From: Marinomonas mediterranea MMB-1
GTDB lineage: Bacteria > Pseudomonadota > Gammaproteobacteria > Pseudomonadales > Marinomonadaceae
Reading direction: 5' to 3'
NCBI RefSeq assembly: GCF_000192865.1
Contig: NC_015276.1
Coordinates: forward strand, 3,893,501 to 3,957,500
Length of the DNA: 64,000 nucleotides
Of this stretch, positions 9,555 to 18,117 are shown piece after piece. The translations under genes were made by a program, and so were the position numbers. Within the stretch, counting starts at the first letter, position 1. The number at the start of each line of letters is the position of its first letter. The notes below the pieces were generated by a model. That model was given only the letters and a program-made list of their open reading frames with translations. It had not been told where the DNA came from and did no database searches.

Positions 9555-10358
9555 ATGAACACCAACGATTTTTTCGACTCTCTCTGGTCCAAGTACACTC
9601 AGATCACGCCTCAAGCGCAGCGAATTCAATCCCTTTTTCAAGATCAAGGGGAAACGGTATTAAACGATCACGTTGCTTTTAGAACCTTTAACAATTCCCC
9701 TATCGAGCTTGAAAAACTTGAGCCTCAGTTGTCCGCACTTGGCTATAAAGCATACGGTGCTTTTCGATTTGAAAACAAACACCTGAAAGCTCGATGCTAT
9801 AAGCATGAATCCGATACGCTGGCGCCTAAAATCTTTTTGTCGGAACTGATCACCGAAGAGTTACCCGCCGTTTGCCAAGAAATTATCACGAAGCTCACCG
9901 AGCAAATCGCACTTAACGCGGTTCAATCTCCTGATATTTTTTGGGCTGGAACGCTATGGGATAAAATATCAGAAGAAGACTACCTCACACTGGCAGAGCA
10001 TTCTGAATACGCCGCGTGGCTATCGACAATGGGGCTTCAAGCAAACCATTTTACCGTGAGCATCAATCACCTTAAAAAATTCCCGACGATAGAAGAGGTT
10101 AATTCGTTGCTACAGAACGAAGGGTATACCCTAAACAGCGTTGGCGGAATCGTAAAAGGGTCACCGCAACTGTATTTAGAGCAATCATCGACCATGGCAG
10201 ATAAAGTAGAAGTCACATTTGCAAACGATATAAAGCGCACCATCCCAAGCTGCTTCTACGAGTTTGCTAAACGCCACAAACAGCCCGATGGCGTGCTATT
10301 TGATAGCTTTATCGAAGGTAACGCAGATAAAATTTTCGACTCAACAAACGCCCAATAA
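9555..10358 (+). CDS. hglS: DUF1338 family non-haem iron enzyme, probable 2-oxoadipate dioxygenase/decarboxylase (short form)
   Basis: The DUF1338 family includes HglS/YdcJ, which converts 2-oxoadipate to 2-hydroxyglutarate in bacterial lysine catabolism. Metal-binding candidates are His39 (LNDHVAFRTF), His165 (LQANHFTVSIN) and Glu236 (SCFYEFAKR), in family order. At 267 residues this is the short subfamily; P. putida HglS is about 460. Neighbouring AmaA- and AmaB-like genes support the lysine role. An aminotransferase for the step between them (AmaC) is not in the window. ATG at 9555 has AAAGGTAG upstream. Confidence 0.75.
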   Translation: MNTNDFFDSLWSKYTQITPQAQRIQSLFQDQGETVLNDHVAFRTFNNSPIELEKLEPQLSALGYKAYGAFRFENKHLKARCYKHESDTLAPKIFLSELITEELPAVCQEIITKLTEQIALNAVQSPDIFWAGTLWDKISEEDYLTLAEHSEYAAWLSTMGLQANHFTVSINHLKKFPTIEEVNSLLQNEGYTLNSVGGIVKGSPQLYLEQSSTMADKVEVTFANDIKRTIPSCFYEFAKRHKQPDGVLFDSFIEGNADKIFDSTNAQ

Positions 10359-10405
10359 ACAAACGCCCAATAAATCGCCTACATTTGGCGCTACTTACGA
10401 TAGCG

Positions 10406-11074
10406 TCATTTGATATTTACATCGACGGATAAGAGCAGTGACAGTGCTTTTTGGGCCGTGACGGCGTTCCCATAGTAGAAAAGGTTTGTAATAAACGGCG
10501 TGGACGGCATGGCAAGAGACACGTCTGCTGTCTGCTGTCCTTCTAAATAGAGTGGCCCTTGTTCATTCCAAACCACACGCACCGAAAGACGTTCGCCAGC
10601 GGGCGAGCTCAATACCCACTCGCTCACATCGCCGCGCCAAACCTCGATTGGGTCTGCGCTAAAGGCCATTTGGTTCTTATCACTCGCCAGCACTAAGGTT
10701 AAGCGAATGCGATCTCCCTTCTTACCATCCGATTTGCGGTCAAGCACTCGCTTATTGAGTGACGCCAGCAACCCGTCGGCTAATTGTAAATTCGCGGCAT
10801 TCTGTTGAAGAATCGCGTTTTGTCCACGTTCTGAATGGCTAACTAACGGTGCACCACGCTGTAAATCAGGAATGATGTGCGCACGCTCCCATAACGACTC
10901 TAATTTTTCCGATAGCGCGACTTGAGTTTCTTTTCGCTTCTCTTCGAAATTAGATTTATGAGCACTGGAGGAGCAAGCACTTAAAAGCAAAACAGCCAAA
11001 AAGGCAGAAATACATTTTAGCCATTGGCCTTTTGTTACGGCATTTTCATTTGCTTTTCGACCAAAACTAAACAT
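10406..11074 (-). CDS. Hypothetical outer-envelope lipoprotein
   Basis: The N-terminus is basic, then a hydrophobic stretch FLAVLLLSAC ending in a lipobox Cys, so this is an exported lipoprotein. The mature part is about 190 residues with alternating strands and no motif I recognise. The ATG at 11074 has GGAG six bases upstream (itself overlapping the upstream ATG at 11086), so I prefer the shorter start. It is monocistronic, convergent with the DUF1338 gene and followed upstream by an inverted-repeat segment. The T6SS TssJ family was considered because of size and lipobox, but no T6SS genes are near. Confidence 0.7.
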   Translation of the reverse strand: MFSFGRKANENAVTKGQWLKCISAFLAVLLLSACSSSAHKSNFEEKRKETQVALSEKLESLWERAHIIPDLQRGAPLVSHSERGQNAILQQNAANLQLADGLLASLNKRVLDRKSDGKKGDRIRLTLVLASDKNQMAFSADPIEVWRGDVSEWVLSSPAGERLSVRVVWNEQGPLYLEGQQTADVSLAMPSTPFITNLFYYGNAVTAQKALSLLLSVDVNIK

Positions 11075-11109
11075 GCTTTTCTCCATTTATACTGTGCGTA
11101 GTGAACCTA

Positions 11110-11396
11110 TTAAGGAAGGTACGAATAAGTCTTATGAGCTTCAGTCTTATCAGAGAAACAGTCTATTAAGGCGAGAGTGAGCAGGAATGTTAATACCTTT
11201 CAATTACTCTTAACGAAGATAGGCTGTTTCTCTGAAAGACCCAAAGGGCGTGGGCTAAGCTTTCTTTAATTCTTTGTTAACTTTCTTGCCAATATGCTCA
11301 ATATTGGACAGCGGCATTTGTCTCCAGACACTTGCCTCGAATAAAGAAAAGTTATCCACACGCTGAAGCCAGTGGACTTGTTCGTACCTTCCTTAA
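11110..11396. mobile_element. MITE-like segment bounded by 16-bp perfect inverted repeats
   Basis: TTAAGGAAGGTACGAA at 11110-11125 is the exact reverse complement of 11381-11396. Inside, a second inverted pair CAGAGAAACAG (about 11153-11163) and CTGTTTCTCTG (about 11225-11235) makes a nested structure. The gene-free interval 11075-11531 contains no coding sequence. The 3' part (CGCTGAAGCCAGTGGACTTG onward) is nearly repeated at about 56231-56268. No target duplication is evident, so a structured RNA is an alternative. Confidence 0.5.
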
Positions 11397-11531
11397 CTGT
11401 CGCACTAATACGAAAAAAATGCGACCTCTTGTATAAAGGTAGCATTCCGAGTCTGTACCCGTCGGACAGCGCGTGTATAATGCTTGACAGATTTTCTTAG
11501 GCTTAAGCAAACATCACAGGCTTTTACAATT

Positions 11532-11948
11532 ATGATTGATCAAATTCTCGAATTCTCTACCAACCATTGGGAAATGGTTGCCGTGTTTTTCTTCGTTCTC
11601 GCAGCGGTCGTATTCGTTGAGATGCGAGGCAATGCTCGTGGCATCACAACCGCCAGTTTAACCGACTTGGTAAACAACAAAAACGCGGCTGTTATCGACA
11701 TCCGACCGACTAAGGAATTCAGAGCAGGCCACATCACTGGCGCTATCAATATTCCTGCTAACAAATTAAAAGATAAGAATGCAGAGCTTGAGAAACACAA
11801 ATCTAACCCTATTATCCTTGTATGTAAGACAGGAATGACGGCTGGATCAAACGCGAAAGAGCTGATCAAAGCGGGATTCGAAGTCTATAAACTACAAGGC
11901 GGTATCGCCGAGTGGGAAAATGCAAATCTTCCACTTGTAAAAGCGTAA
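11532..11948 (+). CDS. yibN: Rhodanese-like membrane-anchored protein
   Basis: Starts MIDQILEFSTNHWEMVAVFF, with an N-terminal transmembrane segment (VAVFFFVLAAVVFVE), then a rhodanese domain with active-site Cys in ILVCKTGMTAGSN and the C-terminal YKLQGGIAEWENANLP. Length 138 residues matches YibN. An in-frame TTG at 11484 would add residues unlike the family, so the ATG at 11532 is chosen. It is first in the conserved yibN-grxC-secB cluster, 15 bp ahead of grxC. Sulfurtransferase activity is presumed; its physiological role is unclear. Confidence 0.92.
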   Translation: MIDQILEFSTNHWEMVAVFFFVLAAVVFVEMRGNARGITTASLTDLVNNKNAAVIDIRPTKEFRAGHITGAINIPANKLKDKNAELEKHKSNPIILVCKTGMTAGSNAKELIKAGFEVYKLQGGIAEWENANLPLVKA

Positions 11949-11963
11949 CAATTAGAGGGCATT

Positions 11964-12218
11964 ATGGCTGACGTAACCATCTATTCAAGTGACTACTGTC
12001 CGTTCTGCGTGCGCGCAAAGCAATTGCTCGACATGAAGAACGTGAGTTTTAATGAAATTAACGTGGACGGTAACCGCACGCTACGCCAAGAAATGATGGA
12101 AAAAAGCGGACGCCATACTGTACCGCAAATTTGGATCGACAATCATCACGTTGGTGGCTGCGACGAACTGTTTGCGCTCGAGCGAGAGCAAAAGTTAGAT
12201 CCAATGCTTTCTGTTTAG
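11964..12218 (+). CDS. grxC: Glutaredoxin 3
   Basis: A small cytosolic glutathione-dependent disulfide reductase of 84 residues. The dithiol active site CPFC is at residues 12-15, with HTVPQIWIDNHHVGGCDEL giving the cis-Pro (TVP) and the GG/CDEL glutathione-binding end of GrxC. Ribosome site TTAGAGGGC precedes the ATG. It is followed 48 bp later by secB, as in most gammaproteobacteria. Confidence 0.96.
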   Translation: MADVTIYSSDYCPFCVRAKQLLDMKNVSFNEINVDGNRTLRQEMMEKSGRHTVPQIWIDNHHVGGCDELFALEREQKLDPMLSV

Positions 12219-12266
12219 AACTTTCTATTTAGTATAATGAAAAAATAGACAACACAAGGAACCAAA

Positions 12267-12743
12267 ATGGCTGACGAAAATAATCAAGAAGCACAACAAG
12301 CTCAAGGCCCTGTGCTTCAAATGCAACGCGTTTTCTTAAAAGACATTTCTTTTGAATCTCCTCGCTCTCCAATGATTTTTCAGGAAGAGTGGAAGCCAGA
12401 ACTTGGTTTAGAACTCAACACTAAAAGCCGTCAAGTTGGCGAAAACGTATATGAAGTTGTACTTGAAATCACTGTAAACGTTAAGAACGAAGGCGAGCCA
12501 GCTTACCTAGTTCAAGTTCAACAAGGTGGTTTGTTTACAATTTCTGGTTTGGAAGAACAACAACTGCACCATGCACTTGGTGCATTCTGTCCAGGTACCT
12601 TGTTCCCATACGCTCGTGAAAACATCGACGCTATCGTTGTAAAAGGTAGCTTCAGCCCAGTGATGCTTGCACCGATTAACTTTGACGCGCTTTACTTAGA
12701 AAGCCTTCAAAAGCAACAACCTGAAGCTGAAACAACTCAATAA
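12267..12743 (+). CDS. secB: Protein-export chaperone SecB
   Basis: SecB tetramers keep preproteins unfolded and hand them to SecA. The 158-residue product carries the family hallmarks: QRVFLKDISFESPRSPMIFQ near the N-terminus, WKPELGLELNTK, and GLFTISGLEEQQLHHALGAF followed by CPGTLFPYARENID and GSFSPVMLAPINFDALY. Good AAGGAACC site before the ATG. An intrinsic terminator follows. gpsA, often next in E. coli, is absent here. Confidence 0.97.
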   Translation: MADENNQEAQQAQGPVLQMQRVFLKDISFESPRSPMIFQEEWKPELGLELNTKSRQVGENVYEVVLEITVNVKNEGEPAYLVQVQQGGLFTISGLEEQQLHHALGAFCPGTLFPYARENIDAIVVKGSFSPVMLAPINFDALYLESLQKQQPEAETTQ

Positions 12744-12790
12744 GATTGAGTAATCTGTCGCTAATGTAGAAAGCATTAGGAAGACAACCC

Positions 12791-12818
12791 AAAAAAGAGG
12801 CATCACGCCTCTTTTTTT
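12791..12818 (+). terminator. Intrinsic terminator after secB
   Basis: Stem AGAGGC/GCCTCT with a 5-base ATCAC loop, extended by A-rich and T-rich flanks (AAAAAAGAGGC / GCCTCTTTTTTT), ending in seven T. Confidence 0.9.
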
Positions 12819-12925
12819 GTTTCTGAATTTATTTCTTGTTTAACTTCAATGTAAGCCCATCCCTAGCACAGGCCTCTGTATTCGAGTAAGCTTTCTGGAG
12901 CTTATGGAATTGGAAGGACTGCAAA

Positions 12926-13045
12926 TTGAAGAAGAAAAAACCGTGCCCTTACTGCATGCGTATGCGCTGGATGATTCTTTATCTTGGTTGTGCTGCACTT
13001 GTTGGCGTATTATTTGTCGATCATTTTTTAGGAAAAGGAAGCTAA
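12926..13045 (+). CDS. Small CPYC-containing single-pass membrane protein (39 aa)
   Basis: A TTG start at 12926 with GGAAGG eight bases upstream opens MKKKKPCPYCMRMRWMILYL, then a hydrophobic segment (LGCAALVGVLFVDHF) and stop at 13045, three bases before the GTG of the next gene. The basic N-terminus with a CxxC pair suggests a cytoplasmic metal-binding knuckle or redox pair anchored by one helix. Tight spacing to the lipoprotein operon suggests co-translation. Function unknown; the only support is the start site, spacing and clean composition. Confidence 0.6.
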   Translation: MKKKKPCPYCMRMRWMILYLGCAALVGVLFVDHFLGKGS

Positions 13046-13048
13046 TCA

Positions 13049-14707
13049 GTGCGGTTTATCGTTGTATGCCTTGTTACTCTTTTTATCAACGGCTGTGCCA
13101 CTTACCGAAATGACATTGACGAAGGGCTTACCTTAGCACATGAAGGGAATTGGAAAGCCGCAGAAGAATCAATGGATAAAGCATTAGATAGCTCTCAAGA
13201 CCAATTGCTCTTTTATCTAGAAAAAGGCGCATTGGCTCAATATCAAGGTGATTATCAACGCAGTAACGAGTTACTTGAAGAAGCAGAAAAAATAAGCGAC
13301 ACCTTTTTTTCCTCCACTTATTCGAATCGCGCTTGGGCCTTACTGACTAACCCTCGCCAAAGTGATTACCGAGGCAATGGCCTTGAACGTGTCTACATAA
13401 GCTACTTAAAATCCCTCAACTATCTTGCGCTATCTGGACAAGCGACTAACACGTCAAAAAAACAACAATTGATGGACTCGGCTTTAGTCGAAGCGCGCCG
13501 TATTGACCTTAAGCTAAATGAAATAGCCGCTCAGTCCACAAGCTATTCCGAACTCAATGCCAAAGAAGACCAAGCTTTCTACATGAAAGCGCTTGAATGG
13601 CTCGGTAATTTTTACCAAGGCGGCAGAAGCTCGGAGCAGTACGAATATCGAGAAGATGCATGGGCGCGATACCTCGAGGGCATTCAATACGAGAAAAGCA
13701 AAGAGTATGACGACGCGCGTATCAGCTATGAATCTGCCGCACAGCTTTATGAAGCTGGGTATGCTAAGCAATACGACCTAACCCCAGATGCCGCGACACG
13801 CGCGTGGCTTGATGCCATTAGAATGATGGACAAAGGCGGATGGAGTAACGCGGAGATAAACGAAGCCATCGACGTACACTTAACGCCAAGCTATAAAACC
13901 TTATTAGAAGAATATAACGAGCACGATGCCGAAATTGTCGTTTTAGAGCATCAAGGCTTTGTGCCCGCTAAAAAAGAAATGTCGCTGTTACTGTTAGCCG
14001 ACCCAGCGGCTTATTCTCTCGTTTTAGAACCCCTTCATGGTGGTGGAAACACTAAAGAGAACGACGCTTTTCGCTGGTTTACCATGGTCTACTCTGATGC
14101 AACGCCACTTAGTTTGATTGCCAATTACAAGGCAGGCGGCGCTTGGCGCGCTTTTGATGGCCTTTTCAATAAACGCGTTATTCTAGGTAGACCTGTATGG
14201 AGCCAGCTCAGTGCGACAGGGTTAGAAGGCATGTTGATGAACCAGCCTTTAAGAATCACGGTACCTTTTTACCCACGATTTAGCCTAGATCAGTCGAAAA
14301 CGGACGTCACCGCAGGAACTTTTACCGACAACCTATCTCTTAGAATGACCTCCTTGGCTGATATATCGCTTCAAAATCAACTGAAGACAGCGCAACGAGA
14401 CATTTACGAAAGTTTAATTCGAGAACTGATTCGAGGCTGGCTAGCGTATCAGGTTCAATCCAATATAGAAGATCAGGGCGCGAGTATGCTTATCGGCTTG
14501 GTTAGCCAAGTCGCGGTATTTGCGAGTTCAGCTTCTGATACTCGAAACTGGCTGACCTTGCCCGCGCAAGTTCGTTTGACCCGTATGCCAATCGAATCAG
14601 GAAGCTATACTCCAAGCTATAGTGTGGGCAACAAAACGTTTAATATGGCCGAAACATCCATTGAAAAGGATGGTTTGGTGATATGGAATATCCGTAATCC
14701 AAATTAG
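13049..14707 (+). CDS. COG3014-family lipoprotein
   Basis: Signal peptide with lipobox (MRFIVVCLVTLFINGC, Cys16), then a TPR-like helical region (residues about 20-230, e.g. EGNWKAAEESMDKALDSSQD) and a beta-rich C-terminal half. 552 residues. Genes of this COG3014 type commonly precede LpoB- and LPP20-type lipoprotein genes, exactly as here, so an envelope or peptidoglycan role is inferred. Start is a GTG at 13049 with AAGGAAG upstream. Confidence 0.75.
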   Translation: MRFIVVCLVTLFINGCATYRNDIDEGLTLAHEGNWKAAEESMDKALDSSQDQLLFYLEKGALAQYQGDYQRSNELLEEAEKISDTFFSSTYSNRAWALLTNPRQSDYRGNGLERVYISYLKSLNYLALSGQATNTSKKQQLMDSALVEARRIDLKLNEIAAQSTSYSELNAKEDQAFYMKALEWLGNFYQGGRSSEQYEYREDAWARYLEGIQYEKSKEYDDARISYESAAQLYEAGYAKQYDLTPDAATRAWLDAIRMMDKGGWSNAEINEAIDVHLTPSYKTLLEEYNEHDAEIVVLEHQGFVPAKKEMSLLLLADPAAYSLVLEPLHGGGNTKENDAFRWFTMVYSDATPLSLIANYKAGGAWRAFDGLFNKRVILGRPVWSQLSATGLEGMLMNQPLRITVPFYPRFSLDQSKTDVTAGTFTDNLSLRMTSLADISLQNQLKTAQRDIYESLIRELIRGWLAYQVQSNIEDQGASMLIGLVSQVAVFASSASDTRNWLTLPAQVRLTRMPIESGSYTPSYSVGNKTFNMAETSIEKDGLVIWNIRNPN

Positions 14708-14779
14708 TAATGAACTTTTATTTGGCTAGATTAATTTATAGCTGTACTACTTTCGACTTATTTATAGGGAGACATATCA

Positions 14780-15379
14780 ATGTTTAAGTCGCTTTCAAGA
14801 TCTATTTTTGTACTTTTTACCGTTTTAACCATTACCGCGTGTTCCAGTGGTGGCGTTAAACGAATCAGTACCGATGAAGAAGTTGCTTTGTCGGACCGCT
14901 GGAACGATACAGACTCTCGCCTTGTGGCTGAAGCCATGATGGGCGAAATGCTGACCTTCCCATGGTACCGTCAATATAAGGTCGAACACGATGGCAACCC
15001 AACGGTCATCATTCAATCGATTCGCAATAAGAGCCACGAGCACATCCCTGTCGATACTTTTATCAATGACATTAAGCGTAGCTTCCTAAAAGAAGGCAAA
15101 GTAGATTTTGTCGTCTCAGGCGAAGAACGTGAAGACATTCGTACAGAACGCGAAGACCAAGAAATGAATGCCGCAGAAGGCACCGCCGCTGAATTTGGAC
15201 AAGAGCAAGGCGCTCAATTCGCGTTGTCTGGCACGATCAACTCGATTGTCGATTCCAATGGTGATCAGCGCGTTACCTTCTATCAAGTTGACTTAAAGTT
15301 GATCAACATGACCACAAACCGTGAAGTATGGAACGGACAGAAGAAAATCAAAAAATTGGCTGACAAAGGATTCTTCTAA
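14780..15379 (+). CDS. lpoB: LpoB-like penicillin-binding-protein activator lipoprotein
   Basis: Lipobox ITACSS (Cys21), then TDEEVALSDRWNDTDSRLVA, PTVIIQSIRNKSHEHIPVDT and a C-terminal VDLKLINMTTNREVWNGQKK with KKLADKGFF, the pattern of LpoB/YcfM relatives. In E. coli LpoB activates PBP1B from the outer membrane; this member belongs to the wider COG3417 family found next to COG3014 genes, so its partner may differ. Ribosome site GGGAGAC. Its stop TAA overlaps the ATG of the next gene by one base. Confidence 0.83.
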   Translation: MFKSLSRSIFVLFTVLTITACSSGGVKRISTDEEVALSDRWNDTDSRLVAEAMMGEMLTFPWYRQYKVEHDGNPTVIIQSIRNKSHEHIPVDTFINDIKRSFLKEGKVDFVVSGEEREDIRTEREDQEMNAAEGTAAEFGQEQGAQFALSGTINSIVDSNGDQRVTFYQVDLKLINMTTNREVWNGQKKIKKLADKGFF

Positions 15380-16413
15380 TGACTTATACAGCCACCTTGT
15401 ATCATCGTAAACGACTGATTTTGGGTGTTTGTTTGTCTAGTCTGTTAACGGGTTGTATCGGTGCCAGTCACGATAATAGCTCGCAGGAAGCCGCTGCGTC
15501 TGCATTGCCCGAATGGATTTCAAACCCACCAAAAGATACACGTTATCTGTATGGTGTTGGCTCTTACAGCAAGATCGACGATCTTGCTGAGGCCTTTAAG
15601 CAAGCTGAACAGAATGGCAACGCACAAATTGCTCAGCAGCTTAGAACACAAGTGTCTCAGGTCAATACTCAGGACATACAGGTCACCAAGTCGACGGGGC
15701 AACAGGAGCAGGTTCTCAGAGCCCAATCCGCCTATACGAAATCCAAGTCTCTGAATATTGAGTTAGACCAAATACAGAATAAAGAACGCTATCAGGATAC
15801 TCAGTATGTCTATGCGTTACAGGCTTTTGATCGAAGCAAAGCCGCCTCTCGTCTTAGACAAAAGATTGATGAAATTGATGGTGATATCCGAACTATCGGA
15901 TCTGGACTCACTCTCCTATCCGAACCGGATAAAAGTGAGTGGCGTACTTACCTCTCTTTGATACCCAAGTTTTCTGAACGACAGCAGCTCGTCGAAAAGC
16001 TTGAGCTTTACTCTCAATCGGGCGCTATTTTTCCACCAGACAAAAAAGTGAAAGAGATTCAACGAGCGCTTGGTACAGCGTTAAACACCTTCTCGTTTAA
16101 CGTGACATCGAGCGAACTCACGAACCCTATCAACAGTCAGCTTACTGAGGTTGGCTTGAGAGCGGGCACCGAAAATGTTGTTTGGAAACTATCAACACAG
16201 ACTCAATCCCGCTCTGAGCAAAAAGCAGGCAGAACCTACGCCTTCATAGAGGGCACACTTAGCCTCTCTACTCGTGATGGGGAACCATTAGGAAGCTGGT
16301 CAGCAAAAGGCAGAGGGATATCCAAACAAGAAGCATCCGCGACGTTAAAGGCACAGCAAGATTGGTCTGAAAAAGCGGTCACTTCGATGTTTCAGTGGAT
16401 GACGAGTAACTAA
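15379..16413 (+). CDS. LPP20-family lipoprotein
   Basis: Signal peptide with lipobox LSSLLTGC, then an LPP20 domain: LPEWISNPPKDTRYLYGVGS followed by AEAFKQAEQNGNAQIAQQL. The remainder includes Q-rich helical sequence and a C-terminal region ending in MFQWMTSN (344 residues). It starts inside the stop of the lpoB-like gene (TAATG), so it is translationally coupled in the same operon. Exact role unknown; envelope lipoprotein by signal. Confidence 0.82.
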   Translation: MTYTATLYHRKRLILGVCLSSLLTGCIGASHDNSSQEAAASALPEWISNPPKDTRYLYGVGSYSKIDDLAEAFKQAEQNGNAQIAQQLRTQVSQVNTQDIQVTKSTGQQEQVLRAQSAYTKSKSLNIELDQIQNKERYQDTQYVYALQAFDRSKAASRLRQKIDEIDGDIRTIGSGLTLLSEPDKSEWRTYLSLIPKFSERQQLVEKLELYSQSGAIFPPDKKVKEIQRALGTALNTFSFNVTSSELTNPINSQLTEVGLRAGTENVVWKLSTQTQSRSEQKAGRTYAFIEGTLSLSTRDGEPLGSWSAKGRGISKQEASATLKAQQDWSEKAVTSMFQWMTSN

Positions 16414-16509
16414 ACTCTTTGAGAAAATAACAGACTTTTAGTCTCGCTAGACGCGTTTTGTTCGATAACGCTTACTAGTACTAGGAAGGCAGGTTTTCAC
16501 TTTTAGATT

Positions 16510-16541
16510 AAGAGCCAGCCCATTGATTTGATCTGGCTCTT
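16510..16541. terminator. Bidirectional hairpin between convergent genes
   Basis: AAGAGCCAG and CTGGCTCTT form a 9-bp perfect stem with a 14-base loop, between the LPP20 gene and pobA, which converge. The T-tract is short, so termination strength is uncertain. Confidence 0.55.
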
Positions 16542-16640
16542 ATTACGCCTAACACGTCACTTCTTACACTTTACCTCTAAACTCTTAGTGTCTAAACAGG
16601 TCACTTCCGAGACCCTTAGTAAATAAAAGCGCAGGTTATC

Positions 16641-17849
16641 TTATTTCAGATCTTCGTAAGGTAAGCCGACGTACTGCATTGCAACGACTTTTCGACCTTC
16701 TTCATTATCGGTATAGAAGTTCAGCTCAGAACTCATAAAGCGATCGAACGTGATCGCATCCGCACCACTGACAGAAACATCGTCAAAGTCATGCATCATA
16801 TTGGTCATCCACCAAGAGAAACGCTCACCATTCCAGACACGACGCAAACAAATTTCAGAGTACTGATTAATACAGTCTTTATCATTCTCTTTGTAAACAC
16901 GGGTCATGATTTTATATAAGGTTGCCACATCCGATGCTGCAAGGTTCAAGCCTTTCGCCCCTGTCGGAGGAACGATATGAGCGGCGTCCCCAACCAAGAA
17001 AAGGTTCCCATATTGCATCGGCTCACAAACGAACGAGCGCAAAGGGGCAATACTTTTCTCAATACTAGGGCCTGTTTGCATTTTGCTTGCGACATCATCC
17101 GGCAAACGTTTTTTCAATTCTTCCCAAAATGCCTCATCACTCCAGTTTTCAACTTTATCGGTCAATGGCACCTGAAGGTAGTATCGAGAACGAGTTTGCG
17201 AACGCATACTCGCCAAGGCAAAACCTCGGTCAGTCTTACAGTAAATCAGCTCATCATGAGCAGGCTTAGTATCAGATAGAAGCCCTAACCAACCAAATGG
17301 ATAAACACGTTCAAACTCTGTTTTAACATCATCAGGAATCGTTTTGCGAGACACGCCGTGGAAACCGTCACAACCCGCAATGTAATCACAGTCTAGGCGA
17401 ACCTGTTCACCATTCTTTTCAAAAGTAACGTACGGAGTATCCGTATCCGATTTAACGTCATGCAATTTCACGTCACTGGCTTCGTATACCGTCGTATAAC
17501 CAGCTTTAGCGCGCGCTTCCATTAAGTCTCGCGTTACTTCGGTTTGGCCGTATACCATCACCGTGTCGCCGCCAGTTAGTTCGTCCAACGCAATGCGAAC
17601 ACGCTTATTGTTAAATGCCAGCTCAAAGCCATCATGAACTTCACCTTCTTTGTCCATGCGTTCACTAACACCCGCTTCCCTTAGAAGATTGACCATCCCT
17701 TGTTCAAGAACGCCCGCACGAATTCGGCCTAAGATGTACTCGCCCGTAACACGTTCAATAATGACGTTGTCTATGCCCTGTTTGGCTAACAACTGACCTA
17801 AAAGCAAGCCTGACGGACCTGCACCAATAATCGCTACTTTTGTTTTCAT
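16641..17849 (-). CDS. pobA: 4-hydroxybenzoate 3-monooxygenase
   Basis: This flavoprotein hydroxylates 4-hydroxybenzoate to protocatechuate with NADPH and O2. It has the FAD motif VAIIGAGPSGLLLGQLLAKQ at the N-terminus, the RxRAGVLEQG block typical of PobA (GRIRAGVLEQGMVNLLREAG), a middle YIAGCDGFHGVSRKTI and LVGDAAHIVPPTGAKGLNLA. 402 residues, close to Pseudomonas PobA (394). Divergent from an AraC-type gene, the usual PobR/PobC arrangement. Protocatechuate ring-cleavage genes are not in the window. Confidence 0.96.
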   Translation of the reverse strand: MKTKVAIIGAGPSGLLLGQLLAKQGIDNVIIERVTGEYILGRIRAGVLEQGMVNLLREAGVSERMDKEGEVHDGFELAFNNKRVRIALDELTGGDTVMVYGQTEVTRDLMEARAKAGYTTVYEASDVKLHDVKSDTDTPYVTFEKNGEQVRLDCDYIAGCDGFHGVSRKTIPDDVKTEFERVYPFGWLGLLSDTKPAHDELIYCKTDRGFALASMRSQTRSRYYLQVPLTDKVENWSDEAFWEELKKRLPDDVASKMQTGPSIEKSIAPLRSFVCEPMQYGNLFLVGDAAHIVPPTGAKGLNLAASDVATLYKIMTRVYKENDKDCINQYSEICLRRVWNGERFSWWMTNMMHDFDDVSVSGADAITFDRFMSSELNFYTDNEEGRKVVAMQYVGLPYEDLK

Positions 17850-18117
17850 TATTCTGTACCTGTATTGTTCTTTTTATAGATATGTAACTGCTTATATCTA
17901 TAGTGGTAGAGAGAGGCGGATTTCGTCAGGTACTATAGGGACAATAAATTGTACTTTTTGGACATGGAAAGCTACCTTTTCATACTAAGTAGATACTTAA
18001 GAATGCCTACAACGTCAGTATTGACGTGTAATATGAGATCTTAAGTACCTCTGAAATTTAGTTATAAGATATAACAATACACATTCATTTTTTAGAAAGT
18101 AGACGATTGGAAAGCGT

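Noticed and set aside
10406..11074. T6SS TssJ-type lipoprotein
   Set aside because: Size and lipobox fit, but there are no TssJ motifs I can confirm and no secretion genes nearby.
12904..13113. 69-codon open frame
   Set aside because: It is out of frame with both the 39-residue CPYC protein and the lipoprotein gene; those have ribosome sites and sensible products.
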